From contig CAYOIN010000007.1 of NCBI GenBank assembly GCA_964404095.1, positions 1-42,407 on the forward strand: 42,407 nucleotides of DNA, given 5' to 3'. A model generated the notes under the pieces. It was given only the letters and a program-made list of their open reading frames with translations, ran no database searches and was not told the origin of the DNA. Shown one piece after another: positions 8,454 through 16,484 of the stretch (positions within the stretch are counted from its first letter, which is position 1; the number at the start of each line of letters is the position of its first letter). This DNA is from CAZLQR01 sp964404095. GTDB taxonomy: Bacteria > Patescibacteriota > Microgenomatia > UBA1406 > GWC2-37-13. The position numbers and the translations under genes were made by a program.

Positions 8454-8472
8454 ATACTGCAGTGCGCATCTG

Positions 8473-8489
8473 TCGTGAGCGTCTCACGA
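8473..8489. promoter_or_regulatory. Perfect inverted repeat between mreB and the PEGA gene
   Basis: TCGTGAG-CGT-CTCACGA is a perfect 7-base dyad with a 3-base centre, lying between the divergent starts. It could be a protein operator or an RNA hairpin in the mreB leader. There is no T-run, so it is not a standard terminator. Confidence 0.45.
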
Positions 8490-8510
8490 TCAAAATCACC
8501 GAATTTATTG

Positions 8511-8516
8511 TATAAT
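8511..8516 (+). promoter_or_regulatory. -10 element of the PEGA gene
   Basis: Forward TATAAT directly abuts an in-frame ATG (8517) and ends 9 bases before an in-frame GTG (8526). The spacing fits the leaderless pattern only for the GTG. Confidence 0.5.
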
Positions 8517-8525
8517 ATGAGAGCT

Positions 8526-9785
8526 GTGAACACAAAAAAAAGAGCAAAAAAACAGATCAAAACACCTCTATACTATATCAAAACAGCTCAAATCTCCGAG
8601 CATATCATCCGCACCGTTATTATCATTCTTTTCGTCGTCCTTTCGACGTCACTTATTTTATACGCTCGTGGATACAGAGTCGACGTACTCAATAGAACCT
8701 TATCGCCCACCGGAATCCTGGCGATTAGCTCCAATCCCAAGGCTGCAAAGGTGTTCGTGAACGGAGAGTTCAGAGGAGTAACGGACCTTAATCTCTCCCT
8801 CACTCCGGGCTCCTATACAATCGATATTAAAAAGGACGGCTTTATTCCGTTTAGCAAAACACTGGTCCTTCGTGGCGAGCTTGTAGAGGCAATCGACCCA
8901 ATTCTATTTCCTCAGAATCCATCACTTTCTCCCCTTACCAATCTCGGCATCTCAAAAGCAGTTGAGATCGACTCAAGCAACAAGGTTTTGGTCTTGAGCG
9001 AAACCGACGATCCAGAAAAAGATGGCATCTATGTGTTTGAGGCAAGCCAGACGCCGATCAATATTTTTCCACCACTCAAGAAGCTCGCTCTGAAAAGCAC
9101 GCTTCTCCAGGCAGGTAGCCTGAAGGATGCATCGGTCATCTTTTCAGATGACTTCAAACAGGCAATCGTATCACTCCCCATGAATGAGTCGGAGTCAGTA
9201 TCCTACCTCCTATCGCTCGACCAAGAGAACCAGATCCCGCTCAATGTGACCGAATCGAAACAAACAATCATCGCTGCATGGGACAAGGAACGACAGAAGG
9301 AAATGTCGAAGATTCTCGAAACCTATCCCAGAGAAATTCGGAAAATAGCGACCGATTCAATGGAGGTGATCAAGTACTCGCCCGATAGAACAAAAGTCCT
9401 CTACAGGGCGAAAAAAGAGGCGAATTTGCCTATTGTAATAAAACCGCCGCTCATCGCAGCAAATCAAACACAGGAGATTCGCAGACTACAGATCGGTTCC
9501 GTCTATGTCTATGATCGAAAGGAAGATAAAAATTATCTGATCGGAACCGAGGAGCTGAATGTTGAGTCGATTCGCTGGTATACCGACTCAAAACATATTG
9601 TGCACAATGAAGATCATCAGTTCGTCACCTCGATCTATGACGGTACCGGTAAACAAACGCTCTATTCTGGACCGATCACGCCTGGATTCTTCTCTGTCAC
9701 CACCTCAGGGCAACTTCTCATCCTCGCAAATCTTAATCCTCAGCTCAACGCCCTACCTGATATCTATGAGGTAGGGATCAGGTGA
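8526..9785 (+). CDS. Membrane-anchored PEGA-domain protein with beta-propeller-like C-terminal part
   Basis: The product (about 419 residues) has a basic N-terminus, one transmembrane helix (about residues 32-52) ending LILYARGYRVD, then a PEGA domain of about 70 residues (ISSNPKAAKVFVNGEFRG through DIKKDGFIPF). A longer extracytoplasmic region follows, with repeated strand patterns (YVYDRKEDKNYLIG, IRWYTDSKHIVH) that resemble TolB-like propeller blades. PEGA domains are common on bacterial surfaces; the function is unknown. I use GTG 8526 on the basis of the -10 position; ATG 8517 would add three residues. It is divergent from mreB and followed by tRNA-Arg(CCT). Confidence 0.85.
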   Translation: MNTKKRAKKQIKTPLYYIKTAQISEHIIRTVIIILFVVLSTSLILYARGYRVDVLNRTLSPTGILAISSNPKAAKVFVNGEFRGVTDLNLSLTPGSYTIDIKKDGFIPFSKTLVLRGELVEAIDPILFPQNPSLSPLTNLGISKAVEIDSSNKVLVLSETDDPEKDGIYVFEASQTPINIFPPLKKLALKSTLLQAGSLKDASVIFSDDFKQAIVSLPMNESESVSYLLSLDQENQIPLNVTESKQTIIAAWDKERQKEMSKILETYPREIRKIATDSMEVIKYSPDRTKVLYRAKKEANLPIVIKPPLIAANQTQEIRRLQIGSVYVYDRKEDKNYLIGTEELNVESIRWYTDSKHIVHNEDHQFVTSIYDGTGKQTLYSGPITPGFFSVTTSGQLLILANLNPQLNALPDIYEVGIR

Positions 9786-9830
9786 TTTCACCGCCAACTC
9801 AGCCTATACCGTATACTGTATATCGAGTAT

Positions 9831-9902
9831 GCCGTCGTAGCTCAACGGATAGAGCAATCCCGTCCTAAGGGAAAGATAGGAGTTCAATTCTTCTCGACGG
9901 CA
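9831..9902 (+). tRNA. tRNA-Arg (anticodon CCT)
   Basis: Acceptor GCCGTCG pairs with CGACGGC, D arm GCTC/GAGC, anticodon stem-loop ATCCC-GTCCTAA-GGGAA giving CCT (AGG arginine; the outermost A-A pair is weak), and T arm AGGAG TTCAATT CTTCT with one G-T pair. The discriminator is A followed by CCC, so CCA is not encoded. A TATACT lies at 9812-9817. The 3' end is only three bases before the sortase ATG. Confidence 0.93.
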
Positions 9903-9905
9903 CCC

Positions 9906-10604
9906 ATGTCCCAGCGTTCATCAGAATACAACAAGGTGCTCCTTCTTCGCACAATCGGGAATATTCTCGTTCTCTCTTCTCTTGCGCTCATGATAAAGAC
10001 GTTCTTTGCCCCGGTGCAGCAGGAGCTCCGCTATGCCCTGAACCGCACCTTCCATAAAACCTATGAACTATCTGACCAGAAAGAAACGCCAACAGCTACT
10101 CCGCAGGACTCACGAGGACTACTCGCTCGGGTCTTAACCGGGAATCCCCGAGAGATCATCACCCCTCAAGACCCTACGTTTAGTATCGTTATCCCGAAGA
10201 TTGGTGCGAATGCGAACATTCTCAGCAATGTTGATCCCGCATCGGAACGCGAGTATCTTCCCGCCCTCCTCAAGGGAGTGGCTCACGCGCAAGGAACTGC
10301 GTTCCCAGGCGAACGCGGCCACATCTTTCTGTTTGCGCACTCAACCGACTACTTCTGGAATATCGGATCGTACAATGCTGTCTTCTACCTCCTCTACAAA
10401 CTGGAAAAAAATGATGAGGTTAATCTTTTTTATAAGGGACAACGCTTTCGATATGTAGTTGTCGGGAAGGAGATCGTTGACCCTTCTCAGGTAGAGTACC
10501 TGACCAGAAAAACCAACGATGAGTTTCTTACGCTCCAAACCTGCTGGCCACCCGGAACGACATTGAAGCGCCAGCTTGTCTTCGCTAAGCGCGTTGCTCA
10601 GTAG
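9906..10604 (+). CDS. Sortase family transpeptidase
   Basis: Sortases cut a C-terminal sorting signal on secreted proteins and join them to the cell envelope. The 232-residue protein has an N-terminal membrane anchor (about residues 14-32) and the sortase barrel: catalytic His145 in LFAHS, catalytic Cys213 in LQTCWPPGT and Arg222 in LKRQLV. The TLxTCxPPGT pattern is closest to class D/E-type sortases. No LPXTG-type substrate was found in this window; the giant surface protein ends in a Pro/Thr-rich tail without such a signal. The ATG sits three bases after the tRNA-Arg 3' end, so the mRNA probably comes from processing of a tRNA-mRNA transcript. It converges on the atpC-like gene with 3 bases between them. 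Confidence 0.92.
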   Translation: MSQRSSEYNKVLLLRTIGNILVLSSLALMIKTFFAPVQQELRYALNRTFHKTYELSDQKETPTATPQDSRGLLARVLTGNPREIITPQDPTFSIVIPKIGANANILSNVDPASEREYLPALLKGVAHAQGTAFPGERGHIFLFAHSTDYFWNIGSYNAVFYLLYKLEKNDEVNLFYKGQRFRYVVVGKEIVDPSQVEYLTRKTNDEFLTLQTCWPPGTTLKRQLVFAKRVAQ

Positions 10605-10607
10605 AAA

Positions 10608-10874
10608 CTATGTCCCTCCGATACCGAGGTAGATCTCGATGTGGTTCCCCAGATTTTTTAAGACTCCGACGTCGATCTTGAGTTCTTTCTTCTGCTTATC
10701 CGGAAGGGTCAACACAATGTAGTCTCGGATGAGTGTGATGAAGTTTGTGTGCGCTGACAAAATATCAAAGGGTCCGCTTTCGTTCGTTGAGCTCACTGCA
10801 TAGACCTCACCTTCAAACACAACCTTCGAAAGATCGTGAATGGTAACGGTAAGATTTCTCGGCTGATCGGTCAT
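10608..10874 (-). CDS. atpC: F1-like ATPase epsilon subunit, N-terminal domain only
   Basis: Last gene of the ATPase operon. The 88-residue product matches only the beta-sandwich N-terminal domain of F1 epsilon (TVTIHDLSKVVFEGEV, then GPFDILSAHTNFIT, a variant of the family's G-x-x-G-I-L-x-x-H segment). The C-terminal two-helix hairpin that inhibits hydrolysis in ordinary ATP synthases is absent. In the family, epsilon sits at the foot of gamma and touches the c-ring loops. It starts one base after the beta stop. Confidence 0.85.
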   Translation of the reverse strand: MTDQPRNLTVTIHDLSKVVFEGEVYAVSSTNESGPFDILSAHTNFITLIRDYIVLTLPDKQKKELKIDVGVLKNLGNHIEIYLGIGGT

Positions 10875-10875
10875 A

Positions 10876-12249
10876 TTAGGTCTTCATGAGGTCCTTCAAC
10901 GACCCCACGTTCATAAAGGTCTGGGCGGGCACATCGTCATACCGACCATTTAGTATGAGCTCGACATCCGCAACAACCTCGGGAAGCGATACGTAGCTTC
11001 CTTTCTTTCCTGTCTGCTGTTCGGTGGTATGGAAGTTTTGTGTAAAGTAGTTGCGAAGTATCTTGGCTCGTTTGTATACAAGCTGATCCTGAGCAGAAAG
11101 CTCTGATTCTCCGATTAACGATACGATACGCTCAAGCTCGATCGATCGCTTCAGGAGAGACTGTGCCGATAGATACGCATGGTAATGCTTCTCACCAACG
11201 GTCTCGATATTCAGTGCGGAAGAAACTGAGTTGAGTGGATCCACAGCAGGAAACTTACCCTCCTGATAAATCGCTCGTGAAAGAACAACGGTGGAAGAAA
11301 GAAACGGAAAAATCGACTGGACCGCATGGTCGGTAAGGTCATCAGACGGCACATAGATCGCCTCGATACTGGTCATGGATCCTGAACGGGAAGAGCTCAG
11401 TCGTTCCTGAAGCTGTCCGAGCTCGGATGGGAGCGTCGGCTGATATCCGTCCTGAGAAGGAATCTGATTCATGAGCGTACCTAACTCATACCCTGCCTGC
11501 GCGAATCGAAACATATTATCGATGAAGAAGAGAATGTCCTTCTTTTCATGGTCGCGGAGGTATTCTGCAACCGTCACCGCAGCGAGCGCCGTGTAAAATC
11601 TAATCGCAGCATTCTCCCCCATCTGCCCAAATAGCAGCGCGACCTTTGCGAGAACCTTACCGTCTCGAAGTGTTTCGTAGAGCTCCTTTCCTTCACGCGC
11701 ACGCTCGCCCACTCCGGCAAACACCGACAGACTTTCTTCCTTATGTAGGATGACGACGTTGTGTATGATTTCGGTCAGGAGGATTGTTTTTCCGACACCA
11801 GCGCCTCCAAACAACCCAACCCTGCTCCCTCTGAGGATCGGGGTAAAGAAGTCGACAATCTTGATTCCTGTCTCAAGAATCGCTGTTGGGGTAACGACCT
11901 GTTCGAACGGTGAACGTGGCGCGAAGATCGGTCTCTGTTCGGTTGTTTTGAGTTCCCCCGCATCATCAAGCGCTTCGCCGAATACATTCATCACGCGGCC
12001 GAGTAATTCCTTTCCGACCGGTATTGTCTGCGTTCTACCCGTATCTACGACCGTCATTCCCCGTTTGAGCTGCACAACCACCCTCAGCGCAATACAGTAG
12101 AACGTTGTTTCGGATGCGGAAGCATACACGACGATCACCGACCGAGGATCGCCCTCAATCTGAAGAACGTTCTGTGGTGCTGGTTTTTCATCCAGAAACT
12201 CTACCTCTAGAATCTGGTCCTTGACCGATATGATTGTTCCGCGTTTCAT
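10876..12249 (-). CDS. atpD: F1-like ATPase beta subunit (catalytic)
   Basis: This 457-residue catalytic subunit keeps the active site: P-loop GGAGVGKT (148-155, Lys154), catalytic Glu182 in GERAREG, Walker B FFIDNMFRFAQAG and the YVPSDDLTDHA and SRAIYQEGKFPAVDPL segments. It should therefore bind and hydrolyse ATP. The DELSEED lever that pushes gamma is changed to roughly ESELSAQD, keeping only part of its acidic character. Length is near the usual 465. It follows gamma by 4 bases and precedes epsilon by 1 base in a packed operon. Confidence 0.96.
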   Translation of the reverse strand: MKRGTIISVKDQILEVEFLDEKPAPQNVLQIEGDPRSVIVVYASASETTFYCIALRVVVQLKRGMTVVDTGRTQTIPVGKELLGRVMNVFGEALDDAGELKTTEQRPIFAPRSPFEQVVTPTAILETGIKIVDFFTPILRGSRVGLFGGAGVGKTILLTEIIHNVVILHKEESLSVFAGVGERAREGKELYETLRDGKVLAKVALLFGQMGENAAIRFYTALAAVTVAEYLRDHEKKDILFFIDNMFRFAQAGYELGTLMNQIPSQDGYQPTLPSELGQLQERLSSSRSGSMTSIEAIYVPSDDLTDHAVQSIFPFLSSTVVLSRAIYQEGKFPAVDPLNSVSSALNIETVGEKHYHAYLSAQSLLKRSIELERIVSLIGESELSAQDQLVYKRAKILRNYFTQNFHTTEQQTGKKGSYVSLPEVVADVELILNGRYDDVPAQTFMNVGSLKDLMKT

Positions 12250-12253
12250 AGTT

Positions 12254-13126
12254 TTAATTGTTCCAGAGCCTCATACCTGAAATTCGCTCCAACTGTCGTT
12301 TCTGCTGCTCAACTCTCCGCAATCTTCCTCTTCTATCAAACAGCTCCTTTTTGCGCCGCTTAATAAACTGGAGCGACTCTTCCATCGCGGTCACCCGAGA
12401 TGCGTAACGTGCAAGCTCGGACTCATGAACCGTCTGATTGAACAATGTTGCGAAGATCTGCGTCTCAAAAAATGTTACCAGTTTATCAAGACTCGGTTCG
12501 AAGAGAAAACGAACCTTCTGCGCACTGCTTCGTGCATCTTCACCGAGAATAGTCTCACCCGAGATGTTGAGTATTGATGGTTTCTGCGTCATAAGATTGT
12601 AAAACTTACCATGAAAGACCATGACTCGCTCGTACCGAACAATGTGGTAAATAATCGGCTCCAGATCTCTTGCCTGCAGGTTAACATCCGGAACCTCAAA
12701 AAAGAGGTGCTGGCGTGCGCCAACTGCATCCTTAAACATCTCTTCTCCCAGTCTACCGACAACCATCACATCTGCCTGGGCATCCTGTTTTACCGCCTTG
12801 ATAAACTCATCAAACACATCCTGAATAATATCGCCATAGAGCTTTGCCCCAGCGGATAGAAGTACGATGAGTGTCTTTTGTATTTTGGTTGGCGAGCTTG
12901 CCGGCTGTTCTCCCGCCTTCACGACCGCCTCTTTTCTTCTCTGCGCCTCACTATATTTAATGTCAAAGTAGACCTGCGAGAGGCCGATGAGATAGTCTCG
13001 CGTACCGAGCACGCCGTTGCGAATCTGCTGGATCTTGAAGATCGAACTCTCTTCATACGCGTGAGCGATGGTCTCGAGACTTGTGAGAATCGGTATTTCT
13101 TTTTGAATATATTTTAGGCCTTGCAT
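12254..13126 (-). CDS. atpG: F1-like ATPase gamma subunit (central shaft), divergent
   Basis: A 290-residue gamma homologue. The C-terminal helix retains the family pattern (ESELARYASRVTAMEES) and then becomes strongly basic (KRRKKELFDRRGRLRR). The N-terminal helix, normally ITKAMEMVAASKMRKA, is much altered here (IAHAYEESSIFKIQQIRNG). The middle Rossmann-like domain is present (LIVLLSAGAKLYGDI, then ADVMVVGRLGEEMF). In the family gamma is the rotating shaft between the alpha3beta3 head and the c-ring. It overlaps the alpha gene by 13 bases. The divergence suggests relaxed or changed coupling to the membrane part. Confidence 0.87.
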   Translation of the reverse strand: MQGLKYIQKEIPILTSLETIAHAYEESSIFKIQQIRNGVLGTRDYLIGLSQVYFDIKYSEAQRRKEAVVKAGEQPASSPTKIQKTLIVLLSAGAKLYGDIIQDVFDEFIKAVKQDAQADVMVVGRLGEEMFKDAVGARQHLFFEVPDVNLQARDLEPIIYHIVRYERVMVFHGKFYNLMTQKPSILNISGETILGEDARSSAQKVRFLFEPSLDKLVTFFETQIFATLFNQTVHESELARYASRVTAMEESLQFIKRRKKELFDRRGRLRRVEQQKRQLERISGMRLWNN

Positions 13127-14589
13127 ATTGTGAGTATATCTTGCTCTTTCTGAGCTACGGTCGTTAATAATTCATACATGCTTGGCGAAACGGCAAAGGT
13201 ATCAAAAAGTTTTTTGAACTCGGGCTTTGAGTATGCAGCGGCAAGTCTTTTCTTACACTCGACAATGCTCACGTTCGCAAGTTTATCAATGCTCCCGAGC
13301 CAGATGAGCGTCAATAAAACAAGCTGTACCGGCTCCGGAAGAACATCGTCGTAGTGCTGGTCAAAAAACTGATAGAGAAGATCTCCCTTTCTGATAACCT
13401 CCTTCACTTTCTGGGAAAGTTCTGCGCCAAAGTGAGAATAATTTAACGACCGCTCGTATTGAGACAGGAAAATTGCGATTTCATGACTCAACTCTCTCTT
13501 GAGATTTCCTTGAGCTTGCTTCCCCACTCTCGTCACCGACATCGTCGGATCGATTGCTGGCCTTCTTCCGTTAAAGTACGCATTACTGTCATAAAAAATA
13601 TGTCCGTCGGTCATACTCATAATGTTGGTGCAGATGTAACTCGTGATATCGCCCTCAATTGTTTCCACGATCGGGAAGCATGTAATTGTAACCTCGGATC
13701 CTTCCTTTGTCTTGAAACTTCCCGCAAGTTCGAGCAGTCGCGAGTGCATAAAGAAGATGTCTCCGGGATAAGATTCACGACCGGGAAACTCACCAGCACT
13801 TAACATAATCTCTCTATGGTATCGCGCATGGGTTGTAAGATCGTCGAGAACAACTACACAGTCTCTACCGGTTGCGTTAAAAAACTGGGCTAAAAGCATT
13901 GCACTGATCGGTGTAAGCTCAATAAGACTTGGAGAGTCGTCTGCGGTGCTAATGATAAAGATCATCTGGTGTAGTAAATTCGACTTCTGGTACTTCTCAA
14001 TGAGCTGCTTCATGTCCGAAGCATTCTTGCCGATGAGAGCGTAGATCACGATCTGCTGCGGATTTTCTAACAGTTGTGTTTTCACGGTCGTGAGAAAAAA
14101 ACTACTTTTTCCAACTTTACGATCGCCGACGACGACCTCTTTTTGTCCCATGCCGAGCGGCACCATAAAATCAACGATCGTAACTCCGGTGCGAAACGGT
14201 TTGTGAATTCGCGTTCGCGATCCAAGAGGTCGAGTCTCAACGAGAAGCGGTATGGTTGTGGACGGTTGTTTATAGTTCTGAGACGGAACGATCGGGGTTC
14301 CGAGCGGGTCGATGACGCTCCCAAGAAGCGACTCCCCGGCAGGGATGGTGAGATCCTGATCTGTCCGGGCAGCTTTTGTACCGACCGGAACAGAAATCCG
14401 CGTAAGCAGTAACACGCGAACGTTATCGTGCTCAATTCTGAATACATAACCACGTACGCCGGTTTCGAAGACCACAACCTCTCCTACCCTTGCGTGAGGT
14501 AGGCCGTCGAGATTCAGAATATATCCCTTAACTTCGGTTACAATACCGTACTCCTTGGTGAGCTCGAGAAAATGGTTATATTGATCCAT
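13114..14589 (-). CDS. atpA: F1-like ATPase alpha subunit
   Basis: A 491-residue non-catalytic nucleotide-binding subunit. The P-loop is GDRKVGKS (155-162) in place of the canonical GDRQTGKT, and the arginine finger Arg354 lies in SVTRVGKQAQ, as needed to complete the beta active site. Other family segments are the N-terminal beta barrel (GYILNLDGLPHARVGEVV), SLLGSVIDPLGTP and FPGRESYPGDIFFMHSRLLE. Slightly shorter than the usual 500-515. It overlaps the delta-like gene by 14 bases and the gamma gene by 13. Confidence 0.96.
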   Translation of the reverse strand: MDQYNHFLELTKEYGIVTEVKGYILNLDGLPHARVGEVVVFETGVRGYVFRIEHDNVRVLLLTRISVPVGTKAARTDQDLTIPAGESLLGSVIDPLGTPIVPSQNYKQPSTTIPLLVETRPLGSRTRIHKPFRTGVTIVDFMVPLGMGQKEVVVGDRKVGKSSFFLTTVKTQLLENPQQIVIYALIGKNASDMKQLIEKYQKSNLLHQMIFIISTADDSPSLIELTPISAMLLAQFFNATGRDCVVVLDDLTTHARYHREIMLSAGEFPGRESYPGDIFFMHSRLLELAGSFKTKEGSEVTITCFPIVETIEGDITSYICTNIMSMTDGHIFYDSNAYFNGRRPAIDPTMSVTRVGKQAQGNLKRELSHEIAIFLSQYERSLNYSHFGAELSQKVKEVIRKGDLLYQFFDQHYDDVLPEPVQLVLLTLIWLGSIDKLANVSIVECKKRLAAAYSKPEFKKLFDTFAVSPSMYELLTTVAQKEQDILTICKA

Positions 14590-15034
14590 ACATTGATTTC
14601 ATAATATATGACCGGAGCGATCGATCCTCCAATCTTCCGTTGAGTTCAAGGATGACGCCTCCCCATATTTCAGGAACAACGCTAACCCGTAGCACCGTCG
14701 CTCTATTGGTGATACGATGGAGAGACTCGGACATTTTTTTGAGATCCCTTCGAGTTGGCAAAAAAGCAAGCTGGACCCCAACCTCCTCCAGCCGCATGAG
14801 CTCATTCTTCAGTCGATCAAGCGCCTTCTCAATGCCGGAAGAGCTTGAGTTCGAGACGGCAGATTTGATGTACTCGCGAATCTCACGGTCGATCGCATCG
14901 AGAGCGGCCTCTTCCTGTATTTTCTGGAGAGTAAATGTCTCCGACTTCATCTGATCTATTCTCTCGACATAGAGCTGACGATCGGCCGTTGTCAGGATCG
15001 ATGCGAACTCGGGATGAGATTCATACTGCTTCAT
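14576..15034 (-). CDS. atpH: F1-like ATPase delta (OSCP)-like subunit
   Basis: This 152-residue protein sits in the delta position between b and alpha. Only its C-terminal part is recognisable: VVPEIWGGVILELNGRLEDRSLRSYI corresponds to the delta C-terminal pattern (a Gly-Gly turn, then D-x-S-x-R-x-x-L). The first 90 residues are charged and helical and do not clearly match the usual six-helix N-terminal domain that binds the top of alpha. In the family, delta joins the head to the b stalk. ATGA overlap (4 bases) with the b-like gene and a 14-base overlap with alpha suggest translational coupling. Confidence 0.72.
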   Translation of the reverse strand: MKQYESHPEFASILTTADRQLYVERIDQMKSETFTLQKIQEEAALDAIDREIREYIKSAVSNSSSSGIEKALDRLKNELMRLEEVGVQLAFLPTRRDLKKMSESLHRITNRATVLRVSVVPEIWGGVILELNGRLEDRSLRSYIMKSMYGSI

Positions 15035-15675
15035 GATGATGTTTTACCAGAGTGATCCATATCGCGCTCGATTGCTTCAAGGGCGTGGTGAACCAACGTT
15101 CTGTGTTCTTCGTTTGAGATTGTTTTCTGTAACGTATCTGCCAGTACCAGCTCGATGCTTTTTGCGACACGCTCAGCAATCGCTTGCTTCTGGGACTGTT
15201 CATAGCTGTGAAGATCGCTCTTGATCTTGTCGAACTGCTCGTTTGTGAAGGTGGCGGTAAGCTCCTGCGCCTTCTTCAACTGCGAAGCGAGCTGATTCTT
15301 GAACTCGTTTCGCATCTCATCCATAATCTCTCGATACCCCGAGTCATAGCTTCGCTCCGAAGCAGAAAGATCCTCCTGAAGTCTGCGCTCATAGTTTTTA
15401 CCAACCTCGGTAACCGCCTCCGTTGCTCTCCGCTCCATCTGTACATTGAAATTATGTGCGTGGTTGACCATTTCACGAACTTTTCCGTCCGCATCGCTGA
15501 GCATCCGGTCTGCTTGATTAAGGGCATTCTGTAACACGTTCTGGACCTGTTTATGAAGTTCTTCCTGCTTCTTCTTGAGTGCTCGTTCACGGTTTGCAAG
15601 ATACATTCCATAGATACAGACCAAGGTAAGTAAAAACAGAGTGAATATGGTAACAATAAGACTGACGTCCTCCAT
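15031..15675 (-). CDS. atpF: F-type ATPase b-like stalk protein
   Basis: A 214-residue protein with one N-terminal transmembrane helix (about residues 5-27) followed by a long, highly charged coiled coil of about 150 residues. This is the shape of the b subunit, which forms the peripheral stator stalk. It is longer than the usual 156-170 residues. Sequence identity to b is too weak to call from motifs; the call rests on topology and operon position (c, b, delta). It starts one base after the c-like stop and overlaps delta by ATGA. Confidence 0.78.
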   Translation of the reverse strand: MEDVSLIVTIFTLFLLTLVCIYGMYLANRERALKKKQEELHKQVQNVLQNALNQADRMLSDADGKVREMVNHAHNFNVQMERRATEAVTEVGKNYERRLQEDLSASERSYDSGYREIMDEMRNEFKNQLASQLKKAQELTATFTNEQFDKIKSDLHSYEQSQKQAIAERVAKSIELVLADTLQKTISNEEHRTLVHHALEAIERDMDHSGKTSS

Positions 15676-15676
15676 A

Positions 15677-16459
15677 CTAGCTTTGAATAATAAATAACGA
15701 AACGATAATCCCTACTCCGATAATAGCAAAGGTCATGAGCACATTCATAGCAATACCAAACTGAATACTACGGCTTGCAAGCGGATTCCTTCCAAGGGCC
15801 TCGACTCCTCTACTTGCAATTCTTCCAAAATAGAGAAAGCCGAAGATAAATGAGGATAAGGTGATGATTGCAGCGATCACATACTTAAAGACGATGAGTG
15901 GTTGTTCGTAGGTCGCGAGCGCAGAGAGGCTAAAAATATCGGTGAGAGCGGATCCGATCGACGATACCGATGGGGCAAAGTGTATGTCCAATGTCGCACG
16001 GATGGTGCCAACCGACTTGGTATTCGCCTCGCCGAATCCTTCCATAGCGATGCCAACAACAAAACCAGACTTTGCTGCTCGCACCAAAACACCCGGCGTG
16101 GTCGATGATCGCAGCAGGTCTCCCTTCTTGATCGGACCCTCCGCGGTGCTCACGCGAACCAGAGCTTCACCAGATCCAATTATGGCGTACCTCTTTCTTG
16201 GATTATCAGACTTCACATAAATCGCGGGATCGTTCACCACAATACCTCGAACCTGGGCGTCATACGCTTTGCGGGTCAGAACATATGCTCCATCGGCGTC
16301 CTGTGAGACAACCGACCCATCCGGAACAACGCTGTCCTTCACCTCAACGTACCGAGCGATACTGTAGGAGAACAACTGCCCATACGCAACCTTGGTGATG
16401 CTCAGTAACGTGCAGAATAACAGGACAACAATGGTAACGAAGCGTTGTTTTTTTTCCAT
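15677..16459 (-). CDS. c-like subunit with signal peptide and extracytoplasmic domain, lacking the ion-binding carboxylate
   Basis: A 260-residue protein in the c-subunit position. Residues 1-27 form a signal peptide ending AYGQ, and about 28-170 form an extracytoplasmic beta-rich domain. Two membrane helices follow (about 187-212 and 234-258), joined by a loop containing the c-type motif GRNP (223-226). In true c subunits an Asp/Glu lies 18 residues after that proline; here the position is Phe244, and helix 2 has no acidic residue at all. Helix 1 lacks the Gly-x-Gly repeat and carries Lys192. Ion transport is therefore unlikely. Predicted topology leaves the GRNP loop in the cytoplasm, where gamma/epsilon would bind. 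The outer domain resembles the domain at 35050-35450 in the giant protein. I prefer ATG 16459; an upstream ATG at 16534 lies before the predicted promoter. Confidence 0.8.
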   Translation of the reverse strand: MEKKQRFVTIVVLLFCTLLSITKVAYGQLFSYSIARYVEVKDSVVPDGSVVSQDADGAYVLTRKAYDAQVRGIVVNDPAIYVKSDNPRKRYAIIGSGEALVRVSTAEGPIKKGDLLRSSTTPGVLVRAAKSGFVVGIAMEGFGEANTKSVGTIRATLDIHFAPSVSSIGSALTDIFSLSALATYEQPLIVFKYVIAAIITLSSFIFGFLYFGRIASRGVEALGRNPLASRSIQFGIAMNVLMTFAIIGVGIIVSLFIIQS

Positions 16460-16484
16460 ACCAATAGAAAAAGACCTCTCCTTA

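Noticed and set aside
14074..14477. Frames of 112-131 residues overlapping atpA
   Set aside because: Out-of-frame or antisense to the conserved alpha subunit; basic low-complexity translations.
10608..16459. Ordinary proton-driven ATP synthase
   Set aside because: No a-subunit gene and no ion-binding carboxylate in the c-like helix.
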